Shown here: piece after piece, positions 44,033-52,887 of the stretch
Layout: every line of letters begins with the position of its first letter
Numbering within the stretch: the stretch's first letter is position 1
Source of the DNA: Vibrio zhugei
Lineage (GTDB): Bacteria; Pseudomonadota; Gammaproteobacteria; Enterobacterales; Vibrionaceae
Length of the DNA stretch: 64,000 bases
NCBI RefSeq assembly: GCF_003716875.1
Contig: NZ_CP033077.1
Coordinates: forward strand, 930,001-994,000
Reading direction: 5' to 3'
Made by a program: the position numbers and the translations under genes
The notes under the pieces: generated by a model
What the model was told of the DNA's origin: nothing
Database searches by the model: none
What the model saw: the letters and a program-made list of their open reading frames with translations, nothing else

Positions 44033-45499
44033 CTAATGCCATGACCGCAAAACCAAGTCGTTTTGGTACAGCGCCCGGAAACGCTCATAACGCTTACTCA
44101 ACACGGGCTCACGCTCTGCACATGGTTGATATACTCGGAAGATTTCCGGTTTTTTACACACATCTTCGACGGCTTTGTCAGAAGCGAGGCATGCCAGTCG
44201 AGCCGCGCCGAGTGCCCCACCCGTTTCTCCACCTTTATGAGTGACAATAGGTAGACAGAGTGTATCGGCCAACAGTTGCGCCCAAAACGCGCTGCGTGCA
44301 CCACCACCGACGAGAGAGCATTGTTCGATGTGTGTGCCGCTCTCCTGCAATACACGCAGTCCGTCGGCAATCCCAAAGCTCACGCCCTCAATAACCGCAT
44401 AGCCCAGTAGTTCGCGATTGGTGGAATGAGTCATTCCGTGGAACATCCCCATTGCCTGAGGGTCATTGTGCGGAGTGCGCTCGCCAGAAAGATAAGGTAG
44501 GAAAAGTGGCGCTTTGGCTTTATCTTCCTCACTTAGCTGCTCGATGCCTTCCAGCAATTCAACCTCTGTCACGCCAACAATGCGACAAAACCATTGCAGA
44601 CAACTAGCTGCACTGAGCATGACGCTCATTTGATGCCAACGCTGAGGCAATACATGACAGAAAGCATGAACCGCAGACTCAGGCGCCGGGCGGTACTGTT
44701 CATTGACAACAAACAGCACACCAGAAGTGCCAAGAGAAATAAACGCATCCCCCGGATTCACGGCGCCTACACCAATTGCGCTAACGGCGTTATCACCGCC
44801 GCCGCCAGCAACAATCACAGAAGGGCTCAGTCCCCACTTATGTGCCACCTCAGCGGACAAATATGCCGAAACTTCACAGCCTTCCACCAGATCTGGCATC
44901 TGCACTCGGCTGAGGTGGCATTTATCGAGCAAAGAATCCGACCAATCGCGCTTCGCCACATCCAACCATAACGTGCCCGCAGAATCTGACATGTCCGAGA
45001 TTTTTCGTCCGGTCATTTTCATACGCAGAAAGTCTTTGGGTAACAGGACTGTGTTGATACGAGCAAAATGGTTCGGCTCGTGCTTACGGACCCAAAGCAA
45101 CTTAGGCGCGGTGAAACCCGGCATCGCTAAGTTGCCAGCGATGTAATGCAAATCTGGTGCGGCGGCTTCCAGCTCAAGGCACTCTTGATGGCTACGGGTG
45201 TCATTCCACAAAATAGCGGGGCGGATCACCTCATCTCGCTCATCTAATAGTACTGCTCCATGCATTTGACCAGAAAGGCCGATCGCTTTGATTGCCCCCC
45301 AATGCTCAGAACACTTTTCTCGCAGCGTACCAATCAGATAGTTGGTCGCTTCCCACCACTCTTGTGGCGCCTGCTCTGACCAATGTGGATGAGGGCGCTG
45401 AATGGTCAGCGGTGCGCTATGCGTGGCAACCGTTTCACCTTGTTCATCAATTACCAGGGCTTTGACTTCCGAGGTGCCAAGATCAATACCTAAATACAT
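44033..45499 (-). CDS. xylB: Xylulokinase of the D-arabinitol pathway
   Basis: The 488-residue FGGY kinase has MYLGIDLGTSEVKALVIDEQGE (phosphate loop), GLSGQMHGAVLLDE, ILWNDTRSHQECLELE, GGGGDNAVSAIGVGAVNPGDAFISLGTSG and the C-terminal LVGGGARSAFWAQLLADTL. It phosphorylates D-xylulose to D-xylulose 5-phosphate for the pentose phosphate pathway. In dal operons it is also called dalK. It is ten bases beyond the dalD stop. Confidence 0.94.
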   Translation of the reverse strand: MYLGIDLGTSEVKALVIDEQGETVATHSAPLTIQRPHPHWSEQAPQEWWEATNYLIGTLREKCSEHWGAIKAIGLSGQMHGAVLLDERDEVIRPAILWNDTRSHQECLELEAAAPDLHYIAGNLAMPGFTAPKLLWVRKHEPNHFARINTVLLPKDFLRMKMTGRKISDMSDSAGTLWLDVAKRDWSDSLLDKCHLSRVQMPDLVEGCEVSAYLSAEVAHKWGLSPSVIVAGGGGDNAVSAIGVGAVNPGDAFISLGTSGVLFVVNEQYRPAPESAVHAFCHVLPQRWHQMSVMLSAASCLQWFCRIVGVTEVELLEGIEQLSEEDKAKAPLFLPYLSGERTPHNDPQAMGMFHGMTHSTNRELLGYAVIEGVSFGIADGLRVLQESGTHIEQCSLVGGGARSAFWAQLLADTLCLPIVTHKGGETGGALGAARLACLASDKAVEDVCKKPEIFRVYQPCAEREPVLSKRYERFRALYQNDLVLRSWH

Positions 45500-45508
45500 G
45501 ACAGTCCC

Positions 45509-46876
45509 TTATTGAATCATTGAGTAAGTAGCAGCAATTTTATCGCGCAGCAGAGTTTCAAACTCCGCATTCTCAGCAAGTTCGCCAAACAAAGCTTTAT
45601 TTTGCGCATACACCGCGATTGGGTCAGCGGATTCAAACATCTCATGCCCCACACGCGTATCTAGAATGCCGTCTTGGTATTCATATGGCAGTAGGCCTTT
45701 ATGCCATTGCAACATAAATACAAAGAACAACGCTGGCAGCATCGCAGTCGCCTGAGGAGCCACTCCACGCTGATAGCATTCAATCATGGTTGGGGTGATC
45801 ATCGCGGGAATTTTGGAGAATCCGTCGGCCGCCACACGTTGGTTGGTGTCTTTAATATAAGGGTTAGTGAATCGCTCAAGGACTACATCACGGTATGTCG
45901 GCAGATCGATACCGTTTTCGACCAAACTAGGGATTACATCTTGACTCACGTAGTCGTGCGCAATTTGATAAATGTAATCGGTAAGGGTACTTTCGTGAAT
46001 AAATGACTGACCAACCAAAGTACCAGCCCAAGCGATACAGCTGTGAGACGCATTCAGGATACGGATTTTCGCTTCTTCGTAAGGAATGACTGAATCCACC
46101 ATTTCCACACCAACATTTTCCAAAGCTGGCCGTGCGTCTTTAAAGTCGTCTTCAATTACCCACTGGATAAAGGTTTCCCCCATCACTGGCGCTTTATCAT
46201 CAATACCCGTTTTAGCTTTGATTCGTGTAGGAAGATCAGCCGCAGGACGAGGAACAATGCGATCCACCATCGTGTTTGGACATGTGGTGTTTGCTTTTAC
46301 CCACTGAAGAACGTCTTCTTTTCCTGTAAGAGTGAGGAACTCCATCAAACCATCACGAAAACGTTCACCGTTATGGCGCACGTTGTCACAGTTGAGCAAT
46401 GTCACCGGACCTGTGTTATCGGCAATACGGCGCTCCAGAATTTTCGTCACTGTCCCGTAAATGGTTTGATGAGCACCATTTAGATCGGCATTTAATACCG
46501 TACTATCTAAGTCTAATGTGTGGTCGGTTTTCAGATAATAACCACCTTCTGTGACGGTAAACGCGATGACTTTCGTCTGCACTTTCGCTCCTTCGTTAAC
46601 CAAAGGCGCCAAGTCTTCCTGCCAAGGTAGCAAAGTCTGAATTGACTTAATTACTTCGTAGTCACGTTCGCCTGCTGGGCTGACCGTTTCCAGTACATAC
46701 TCGCCATTTTGAGATCTCAACGCTTCAACGGTCGCTTCCACATCATTGCGAATGTTGCCCGCTGCGATGTGCCAGCTGTTATCGCCCGATTCGAGCAATT
46801 TATGTAGGTACCAAGCTTGATGAGCACGGTGAAATGAGCCTAGACCGATGTGAAGCCACGTGTATTGGTTTTTCAT
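45509..46876 (-). CDS. dalD: D-arabinitol 4-dehydrogenase (polyol dehydrogenase family)
   Basis: The 455-residue protein belongs to the long-chain mannitol dehydrogenase family, with the N-terminal [22 protein letters not shown] and the motifs [18 protein letters not shown] and the catalytic lysine region [16 protein letters not shown]. The KIRxLNxxH signature is diagnostic. Together with xylulokinase and a DalT permease the substrate is D-arabinitol, oxidised to D-xylulose with NAD. It is first in the operon and has an AAGGAAC site. Confidence 0.92.
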   Translation of the reverse strand: MKNQYTWLHIGLGSFHRAHQAWYLHKLLESGDNSWHIAAGNIRNDVEATVEALRSQNGEYVLETVSPAGERDYEVIKSIQTLLPWQEDLAPLVNEGAKVQTKVIAFTVTEGGYYLKTDHTLDLDSTVLNADLNGAHQTIYGTVTKILERRIADNTGPVTLLNCDNVRHNGERFRDGLMEFLTLTGKEDVLQWVKANTTCPNTMVDRIVPRPAADLPTRIKAKTGIDDKAPVMGETFIQWVIEDDFKDARPALENVGVEMVDSVIPYEEAKIRILNASHSCIAWAGTLVGQSFIHESTLTDYIYQIAHDYVSQDVIPSLVENGIDLPTYRDVVLERFTNPYIKDTNQRVAADGFSKIPAMITPTMIECYQRGVAPQATAMLPALFFVFMLQWHKGLLPYEYQDGILDTRVGHEMFESADPIAVYAQNKALFGELAENAEFETLLRDKIAATYSMIQ

Positions 46877-46945
46877 AATAGTTCCTTGTTTTTGTTTAAT
46901 GATGCCACCCTAATTGATCAAAAGAACAAGTAAAGAGCTATAGAT

Positions 46946-46990
46946 CACAAATGAATAAAAGACCATTTAAATATTTTTTATTCATTTGTG
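46946..46990. promoter_or_regulatory. 15-bp perfect inverted repeat, probable operator of the dal genes
   Basis: CACAAATGAATAAAA (46946-46960) and TTTTATTCATTTGTG (46976-46990) are exact inverted copies separated by 15 bp, lying between the divergent dalD and SorC-type regulator genes. The position and symmetry fit an operator for the tetrameric regulator. Confidence 0.7.
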
Positions 46991-47109
46991 GGAAATTGAT
47001 TGGTATTGCATTCATTAAACATTCGCGAGAAGATATGAGCTATTGACTCGCCAAAGAAAGAAATAATGACTTCACTGATGCTATAAGGCATTGAAAATAA
47101 GGAATTAAC

Positions 47110-48051
47110 GTGGCTAAAGATGACACTTATAAAACTGATCAGATGGTTCGCGCAGCTTGGATGTACTACATCTCTGGCCGTAATCAACGCGATATTGCTG
47201 TTGAGCTAGGATTGTCACGCCCAGTGGTTCAACGTTTGATCGCCGCAGCGAAAGAAGAAGGAATTGTATCGGTTGGTCTACACCATCCAATTTCAACTTG
47301 TTTAGATTACGCAGAGCTGCTCAAAGAAAAGTACCAGTTGGTGGAATGCAGCATCGTACCCACCACCAGTAGTGATGAGACGCTGGATAATGTCTCGTTT
47401 GGTTGTTTTCAATTGATGTCCAAATACACCAAAGACCAGCAGAACCAAGTCATCGGTATCGGCTCTGGCTTGACGTTGAAAAAAGCGATCAACCGAATTG
47501 ATTTCGAATCACCGAACAGTAAATGTGTCGCGTTGATAAGTGCCATGGGGGTCGATGGGCAATGTAATTACTATGACGATGTACCACTGATTTTAGCGCG
47601 TAAAATTAGGGCCAACTATTACCAATTGCCCGCTCCACGTTACACCACTTCTAGCGAGGAACTGAAGCTCTGGACAAGCATGCGCGTATTTCAAGAGGTT
47701 GCCCGTGTTGCTGACAGCGCGAGTGTGGTGTTTACAGGCATTGGTTCACTGAGTAAAGCAAGCCCGATCATCAAAGATGGTTTCATTTCGTCCGACAAGG
47801 CTGATGAACTCAATCTGCAAGGTGCGGTTGGTGAAATCCTGGGCCGTTTTATCAACGCCGAAGGCGAGGTGGTTGATTGCACCATCAACACCTTCATTAC
47901 CAGCTACGATATACGCATCAACGATTGCCCTCGCATTGGTGCCGCGTTTGGCGAAGATAAACGTTCTGCAATTCTCGCTGCGTTAAAAGGGCATTGGATA
48001 AATGGATTAGTTACCGATGAGGCAACCGCACGATGGTTATTAACCCAATAA
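47110..48051 (+). CDS. dalR: SorC/DeoR-type regulator of the arabinitol operon
   Basis: The 313-residue protein has an N-terminal helix-turn-helix (MYYISGRNQRDIAVELGLSRPVVQRLIAAAKEEGIV) and a sugar-binding SorC domain (IGIGSGLTLKKAINRI, VVFTGIGSLSKASPIIKDGFIS, GRFINAEGEVVDC). It should bind a phosphorylated pentose or the polyol. It starts with GTG at 47110 after AAGGAATT. The divergent position next to dalD supports control of that operon. Confidence 0.88.
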   Translation: MAKDDTYKTDQMVRAAWMYYISGRNQRDIAVELGLSRPVVQRLIAAAKEEGIVSVGLHHPISTCLDYAELLKEKYQLVECSIVPTTSSDETLDNVSFGCFQLMSKYTKDQQNQVIGIGSGLTLKKAINRIDFESPNSKCVALISAMGVDGQCNYYDDVPLILARKIRANYYQLPAPRYTTSSEELKLWTSMRVFQEVARVADSASVVFTGIGSLSKASPIIKDGFISSDKADELNLQGAVGEILGRFINAEGEVVDCTINTFITSYDIRINDCPRIGAAFGEDKRSAILAALKGHWINGLVTDEATARWLLTQ

Positions 48052-48132
48052 CAATATTACCAATAAGCGACTAAAACCCTTTTAATCGGTGCTATTAACT
48101 CTCTTGGATCTATACAGCAATGGGAGAAAACC

Positions 48133-48270
48133 ATGAAAGTCCCTCTGGGACTAAGTGTAAATGACAAGCAAGTAAGATTAACTAAGCAATACAAGCAAAA
48201 TATAGATTCTCATATTTATGGAATGGTAAAGTTTGGAGTATATAAGCATGCTATTGTGCACTTCCCCTAA
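48133..48270 (+). CDS. Possible 45-residue ORF
   Basis: The frame starts MKVPLGLSVNDKQVRLTKQ and has a GGGAGAAAA ribosome site before its ATG. It is basic and AT-rich and matches no family I know. It ends 13 codons after YGMVKFGVY. Support is limited to the ribosome site. Confidence 0.35.
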   Translation: MKVPLGLSVNDKQVRLTKQYKQNIDSHIYGMVKFGVYKHAIVHFP

Positions 48271-48453
48271 ACTGAGCCAGATTTTGGATACATCAAGTAT
48301 CAAGAGTGCCTTTGCCGCTCAGGACTGTTCTATACCTAAATCCGTTACAACCTGCTGCCTTCTAGTTCCTAGCCACCTAAATAAATTTAGCAAAACCACT
48401 GACAAGATTTTGTACAAAGGTGTGCTGATGGGGCGTGTAAAACAGAAATATCG

Positions 48454-48524
48454 AGTAGACGACACCTTTTACCAAGTGCCGTCCCTCTAAGAACCCAGCG
48501 TGCAACTTTCACCGCACTAGGCTC
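48454..48524 (-). ncRNA. Group II intron 3'-end remnant (domains V and VI)
   Basis: On the minus strand 48524 to 48491 is a 34-nt hairpin that begins GAGCC, has the GTGCGGTGAAAGTTGCAC stem-loop, and ends GGGTTC, the size and form of bacterial group II intron domain V. It is followed by a domain VI-like stem (GACGGCACTT paired with AGGTGTCGTC) and then CTACTCGAT, resembling the branch-point region and 3' splice end. No reverse transcriptase frame remains upstream, so the intron is truncated and dead. Confidence 0.72.
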
Positions 48525-48733
48525 AAGCCTTCACGAAGGCACCGATTGGCACCCAGCAACTTATAAAGCAGTGACTGACATTCTACTACCACTTTAACTC
48601 ATTTAAGTTTTATTGAGATTATACTCTTCTGTGTAATAACAAAGGAAGTTTCGTTCTAATGCTTATGAATAGATATTTGTATTTGGAACATTACTTACTA
48701 AGGTGAACCCATTACTGGCGTTATGTGATAGGT

Positions 48734-49189
48734 ATGAAATTCGAACACAAGAAAGTAGAACCCAACAACATTGACTTTCAATCGCTCGTAGCAGAATTGA
48801 ACTCTTCACTTAGTCAGATTACTCAGGATTCTGGTGAAAGTTCGTTTTCATTGGATGCTTTCGATTCATTGAAAGATGGCTGTATTGTGGTGTATCTAAA
48901 TAAAAGCGCAGTAGCGTGTGGAGTCTTTAGGTACCACCAAGGTGACATTTGTGAACTGAAGCGAATGTACTCAAATACATCAGGTGCAGGCACTTATTTA
49001 CTTGAACAACTTGAAAGTTATGCGATTGAAAAAGGCTATAAAAATGCCGTACTGTCGACACGAAGAGTCAATTTAAAAGCAGTGAACTTTTATCTGCGTA
49101 ACGCTTATGCAGAGTCGGATGCATATGGTAAGTACGTTGGTGTCAGACGTTCAATTTGCCTCTCTAAGGCGCTTGTCACATCACAATAA
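48734..49189 (+). CDS. GNAT-family N-acetyltransferase, cassette-like
   Basis: The product of 151 residues has a GNAT core: ACGVFRYHQGDICELKRMYSNTSGAGTYLLEQLESYAIEKGYKNAVLSTRRVNLKAVNFYLRNAYAE, with the acetyl-CoA loop in a Gly-rich stretch and the NxxAVxFYxRNGY-like motif. Substrate unknown. The gene is preceded by a GTTATGT core-like site eight bases from its ATG and followed by sequence resembling a Vibrio cassette attC, so it may be a captured integron cassette (inference). Confidence 0.8.
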   Translation: MKFEHKKVEPNNIDFQSLVAELNSSLSQITQDSGESSFSLDAFDSLKDGCIVVYLNKSAVACGVFRYHQGDICELKRMYSNTSGAGTYLLEQLESYAIEKGYKNAVLSTRRVNLKAVNFYLRNAYAESDAYGKYVGVRRSICLSKALVTSQ

Positions 49190-49337
49190 ATTTAAGAGGG
49201 ATTCACAACGTTTGGCACTTCATTGTAGTGATGACATCCTTGCCGTTTAGGTCATATTGAATCCGAGCACCGTAACAGTCTGCATACAGTGCTCGATCAA
49301 CGACACTCCAAAGTAGCGTGACAGTCATACGTTAGGC
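49190..49337. other. attC-like segment after the acetyltransferase
   Basis: The segment starts with AAGAGGGATTCACAACGTTTGG, reminiscent of Vibrio superintegron repeats, and ends at the core site GTTAGGC (49331-49337). The expected left core (GCCTAAC type) is missing, so the site is degraded or the resemblance is partial. Confidence 0.4.
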
Positions 49338-49399
49338 TTATAATATTTAAGCATAAAAGTTATGGCTAGCGCTGATAGTGTATCAACCTTTAGCCATGC

Positions 49400-50050
49400 C
49401 TAAGTGATATCAATCCCGGCTTCATCTTCAGCCACGATTTCCGTTTCTTGCGAGGCTTCCTGAAGCCAACGCTGTATCGTTTTATCGCTTATTAAACGCT
49501 GTTGATAGTGCGCGGCAGCAGGGGATAATTCAATGCCATAGGTCATAAAGCGTAACGCCACTGGCGCAAACATGGCGTCGGCAATCGACCACTCACCAAA
49601 CAACCATTGCTGCGGATATTGCGTCATCTGCTGGCTCCAAAAGGCATCGATGCGGGCAATATCTCGTTGCGCAGCATCGCTCAGTACTAAGTGGCGTTTC
49701 GCTCGGCAATTCATTGGCATTTCACTGCGTAATGCGGTGAACTCAGATTGCATTTCACCGCTTATGGCTCTCGCTTTTGCCCGCTCGAGGCGATCTGCTG
49801 GCCAAGCTTGGTTGTCTAAATACGCGTCATTGAGATATTCCATAATGGCGAGCGATCCCCAAATAGGCTGGTCATCATCAACCAACAGCGGGACTTTATT
49901 ATTGGCGGCAAACGGTTTTAACGTGGTGTAAAACTCGGTAGAGCCTAACGGTAATTTGTGGATATTAACGTTTAAATTAAAGCGCTGCGTGAGATACCAA
50001 GCGCGCAGCGACCAAGTTGAATAATTTTGGTTGGCAATAAAAAGCTTCAT
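49400..50050 (-). CDS. Glutathione S-transferase family protein
   Basis: The 216-residue protein begins MKLFIANQNYSTWSLRAWYLTQRF, with an N-terminal thioredoxin-like domain that has KVPLLVDDDQPIWGSLAIMEYLND (the cis-Pro and Ser of the glutathione site) and an all-helical C-terminal domain (FGEWSIADAMFAPVALRF). Family members conjugate or transfer glutathione or isomerise substrates. It is monocistronic and lies just left of the duplicated LysR segment. Confidence 0.87.
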   Translation of the reverse strand: MKLFIANQNYSTWSLRAWYLTQRFNLNVNIHKLPLGSTEFYTTLKPFAANNKVPLLVDDDQPIWGSLAIMEYLNDAYLDNQAWPADRLERAKARAISGEMQSEFTALRSEMPMNCRAKRHLVLSDAAQRDIARIDAFWSQQMTQYPQQWLFGEWSIADAMFAPVALRFMTYGIELSPAAAHYQQRLISDKTIQRWLQEASQETEIVAEDEAGIDIT

Positions 50051-50089
50051 AGAACATCCTGTTAGTAGTCGTGGTGTAAGTCAGTGCTT

Positions 50090-50312
50090 AGTAAACTAAA
50101 AACGTCGGCTTGGGTATAACGGATAGTATTGATAGCTTCTATTAATAAAAGTGATGGATGTATGGATATCGATGCGCTCGCAGTTTTATGGCGTTTGTAG
50201 AAACAGTCAGTTATACACGGGCCGCTCAGCAGGTATTTCGGACACAATCGGCGTTTAGCGCACAAATGCACAAGCTGGAAAAACAGTTGAGATGTGCGTT
50301 GTTTCAAAGCAA
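50090..50312 (+). pseudogene. Truncated, frameshifted copy of the LysR gene at 61288
   Basis: From the shared GTAAACT at about 50090 to CAAAGCAAG at 50312, the sequence parallels 61210-61442: promoter region, start codon (ATG at 50162) and the first ~50 codons including the YTRAARQVFRTQSAFSAQMHKLEK region. It differs at scattered sites and has a one-base loss (GCTCGCAG for GCTACGCAG) that breaks the frame. Homology stops abruptly at 50312 where the 31-bp dispersed repeat begins. The copy is divergent, not a fresh duplication. Confidence 0.88.
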
Positions 50313-50341
50313 GTGGATACCGTGGGTGTCCTGATCGTATT
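50311..50341 (+). repeat. 31-bp dispersed repeat, copy B
   Basis: It matches 32023-32053 at 28 of 31 bases in the same orientation and begins right at the end of the truncated LysR homology. It is followed by 50 bp of unknown sequence and the IS66 target site. Confidence 0.6.
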
Positions 50342-50479
50342 GCAATCTTTCGTTCCAGTTAGACGTAATCTTTAAACATTATTGCATGAACGATTAAGTG
50401 TAAGCGCACCACAAACCCCACATTCTAATCAGGCTTTGCCCACTCTATGATCACATCTCCAATCCAAAGGAGATGTGAC

Positions 50480-50800
50480 ATGAATAAACGACGCACCGAT
50501 CAAGAATGGCTTTCTCTGATTGAGCAATGCCAAGCCAGTTCGCTTACACAACAAGATTTTTGCCAAAAGCACGACATTAGCGTATCGACGTTTTACGCTA
50601 AGCGGCAGCAGTTGAGTGTTAACCCATCCCCAACTCAGAGCGGCTTCGTTAAGGCCGAAATTATTGAAAAAACCACCTGTCGCAAGGTGACCCAGACGTC
50701 GGTAGCCAACATGACTTTGATAGTAAATAACATCGAATTGAGTATTCCTCAAGGCACGCCACCACACTATCTTGCTGAGTTGATTGGAGCCTTGTCATGA
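50480..50800 (+). CDS. tnpA: IS66 TnpA accessory protein
   Basis: The 106-residue protein is the first IS66 gene, with a helix-turn-helix (DQEWLSLIEQCQASSLTQQDFCQKHDISVSTFYAKRQQL) that likely binds the element ends. The ATG at 50480 follows AAAGGAGATGTG. Its stop overlaps the start of tnpB (ATGA). Confidence 0.88.
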   Translation: MNKRRTDQEWLSLIEQCQASSLTQQDFCQKHDISVSTFYAKRQQLSVNPSPTQSGFVKAEIIEKTTCRKVTQTSVANMTLIVNNIELSIPQGTPPHYLAELIGALS

Positions 50801-51150
50801 AGCGCATGATGACCGCGCCAGTGGTGTATTTATACCGCGAGTTTGTCGATTTCAGAAAATCTATCAATGGTCTGGCGCTGTTGATTGAATCCGACACCGA
50901 CCTTGAGCTAGGCTCAGGGGCATTGTTCCTCTTCACCAATAAACAACGCGATAAAATCAAAGCGTTGTATTGGGACCAAACGGGTTATGCGCTCTGGTAT
51001 AAACGCCTCGAAAAAGCCAAGTTTAAGTGGCCCACGCAAGAGAAAAATACGGTGTTGACCTTAACGCAATTTGACCTCGACAGACTGCTTTCTGACTTCA
51101 CAATAATCGGCCATAAATCGGTAAAAATCGACAGTTTTACAATGGGTTAA
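50797..51150 (+). CDS. tnpB: IS66 TnpB (Orf2) protein
   Basis: The 117-residue protein carries the IS66 Orf2 sequence VYLYREFVDFRKSINGLALLIE and ALFLFTNKQRDKIKALYWDQTGYALWYKRLEKAKFKWP. It is required for transposition in this family, though its mechanism is unknown. It is translationally coupled to tnpA. Confidence 0.93.
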   Translation: MKRMMTAPVVYLYREFVDFRKSINGLALLIESDTDLELGSGALFLFTNKQRDKIKALYWDQTGYALWYKRLEKAKFKWPTQEKNTVLTLTQFDLDRLLSDFTIIGHKSVKIDSFTMG

Positions 51151-51209
51151 TGGCAATAAAAGTCAGATAAACCAAGCCTTTTTTATTGGTATTAAGTACA
51201 ATAACGACC

Positions 51210-52748
51210 ATGAAAAAGACGACCCCCGACATCAATCCAGACAGCCAAAACATCGCGGAACTTCAAGCGATGGTGAAGGCGTTAATGCCTGAGAAAATAG
51301 AGTGGCAGCAAGAGCGCCAATCCTTGATTGAGCAGTTCAAACTGGCACTTGACCGTCAGTTCGCCAAACGCTCTGAAGCGTTAAAACCGTATAACGAAGC
51401 TCAGGGCGACTTCTTTAATGAAGTGGAATGCGAAGCGGAGAACGTCGACGAAGACGTGGTGACCACGACGACCACAACAAAGCCAAAGCGCCGTGGTAAA
51501 CGCCAGCCATTACCGAAAGACTTACCTCGCGAAACCGTGGTTCTTGACCTGGACGAGCACGATAAACAGTGTCCTTGCTGCCAACATTCTCTGCATCAAA
51601 TCGGGGAAGACCGTAGCGAGAAACTGGAGTTCACGCCTGCGATACTCAACGTTATCGACTACGTTCGTCCTAAATACGCGTGCCGTCATTGTGAGCAACA
51701 CAGTGAGACTAACCCCGTTCACCAACAGCCAGTACCCGACAGCATTATCCCGAAAAGCTTCGCCACAGAAAGCTTGCTGGCCCATATCATCTTAGGTAAA
51801 TACCAGTACGCCTTGCCGCTGTATCGACAAGAAACCTTGTTCACGCAATCGGGCATCGACTTATCAAGAACCACTATGGCTCGCTGGGTTATCCAAGTGA
51901 GCGAGAAGTTCCAACCCTTGTACCAAGCCTTAAAAACGCACTTACTTGAGCAAGTGGTGGTGCATGCTGATGAAACCCCATTGAATGTGCTGCAAGAAGA
52001 GAAGCGCAGTTACATGTGGCTTTACTGCTCAGGCGCTGACTCTCCGCAAGCTGGTTTACCGGAGATGAAAAACATCGTCTTGTACGACTATCAAAACAGT
52101 CGCGCGAGAGCGTGCCCAATGGACTTCTTGGGCGATTACTCGGGTTACCTGCAAACCGATGGTTATGTGGCGTACGATGGTCTCACTCAAGTGACAAACG
52201 TTGGTTGCTTCGCTCATGCTCGCCGTAAGTTCATGGAAGCAAAAAAGCTTCAGGGAAAAGGCAAGACTGGGAAAGTGGATATCGCGCTAGCAAAAATCCA
52301 AAAACTCTATGCGCTTGAAGCTCGCTTAAAACCGTCGTCAGCCGAAGAGCGTTGGTCAGAGAGACAATCACACGCCAAACCGATATTGGACGACCTGTAT
52401 CAATGGCTCACGACACAAAAGGTGTTCGAATCCAGCCCACTGGGTAAAGCGATTAAATACACCTTGGGTCAATGGCCAAAGTTGGTGCGTTATGTGGATG
52501 ATGGGCACGTATCCATCGACAACAATCGAGCAGAGCGTGCGATAAAATCGATGGTCATTGGCCGAAAGAACTGGCTCTTCGCCAACACATCAAAAGGGGC
52601 TGATGCTAGCGCATTACTCTATAGCATCATCGAGACGGCTAAAGCCAATGGACACATTCTCTACGATTACATGGTCAAATGCATGAAAGAGCTGGCGAAA
52701 GCAGAGCCCGACATTGACTCACTTCTTCCGTGGAACTTCTCACACTAA
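51210..52748 (+). CDS. tnpC: IS66 transposase TnpC
   Basis: The 512-residue DDE transposase has an N-terminal leucine-rich helix, a zinc-finger-like CPCCQHSL..CRHCEQ segment, and the catalytic core VVHADETPLNVL, QTDGYVAYDG and the C-terminal DDGHVSIDNNRAERAIKSMVIGRKNWLF. The start at 51210 is preferred over in-frame 51186. The frame is intact. Confidence 0.94.
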   Translation: MKKTTPDINPDSQNIAELQAMVKALMPEKIEWQQERQSLIEQFKLALDRQFAKRSEALKPYNEAQGDFFNEVECEAENVDEDVVTTTTTTKPKRRGKRQPLPKDLPRETVVLDLDEHDKQCPCCQHSLHQIGEDRSEKLEFTPAILNVIDYVRPKYACRHCEQHSETNPVHQQPVPDSIIPKSFATESLLAHIILGKYQYALPLYRQETLFTQSGIDLSRTTMARWVIQVSEKFQPLYQALKTHLLEQVVVHADETPLNVLQEEKRSYMWLYCSGADSPQAGLPEMKNIVLYDYQNSRARACPMDFLGDYSGYLQTDGYVAYDGLTQVTNVGCFAHARRKFMEAKKLQGKGKTGKVDIALAKIQKLYALEARLKPSSAEERWSERQSHAKPILDDLYQWLTTQKVFESSPLGKAIKYTLGQWPKLVRYVDDGHVSIDNNRAERAIKSMVIGRKNWLFANTSKGADASALLYSIIETAKANGHILYDYMVKCMKELAKAEPDIDSLLPWNFSH

Positions 52749-52853
52749 AACGCCCCGTGTGTTCATGGGGCGCTTACGATTAAGTACTCTATTTAGCGTT
52801 TTTTAATGAACACTCTTTCTACTTTACAAAGTTGATTTACACGGATATGATTT

Positions 52854-52887
52854 TTACATGATTCATGTAATTTGGGATTTCATGTAA
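52854..52887 (+). promoter_or_regulatory. CATGTAA repeats upstream of the abiEi-like gene
   Basis: TTACATG (52854-52860) faces CATGTAA (52864-52870), and another CATGTAA lies at 52881-52887, right against the start codon. Autoregulation by AbiEi-type antitoxins at inverted repeats is known for the family, so these are probable operator half-sites. Confidence 0.6.

Larger units (their letters stand above)
48052..48733. other. Region with remnants between dalR and the acetyltransferase gene
   Basis: This 680-base stretch holds a possible 45-codon ORF (48133-48270) and the 3' end of a group II intron on the minus strand (~48454-48524). A core-site-like GTTATGT at 48720-48726 immediately precedes the GNAT gene. 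An 85-codon plus-strand frame at 48233-48490 overlaps the intron remnant and is probably fortuitous. Confidence 0.5.
50400..52777 (+). mobile_element. IS66-family insertion sequence, 2378 bp
   Basis: The ends read GTAAGCGCACCAC at the left and, inverted, GTAAGCGCCCCAT at the right. The 8-bp target duplication GATTAAGT is exact at 50392-50399 and 52778-52785. All three genes (tnpA, tnpB, tnpC) are intact, so it is complete and probably recent. Confidence 0.96.

Noticed and set aside
48233..48490. 85-codon plus-strand ORF
   Set aside because: It runs antisense into the domain VI-like part of the intron relic; composition is Ser/Cys-rich and unlike a real protein.
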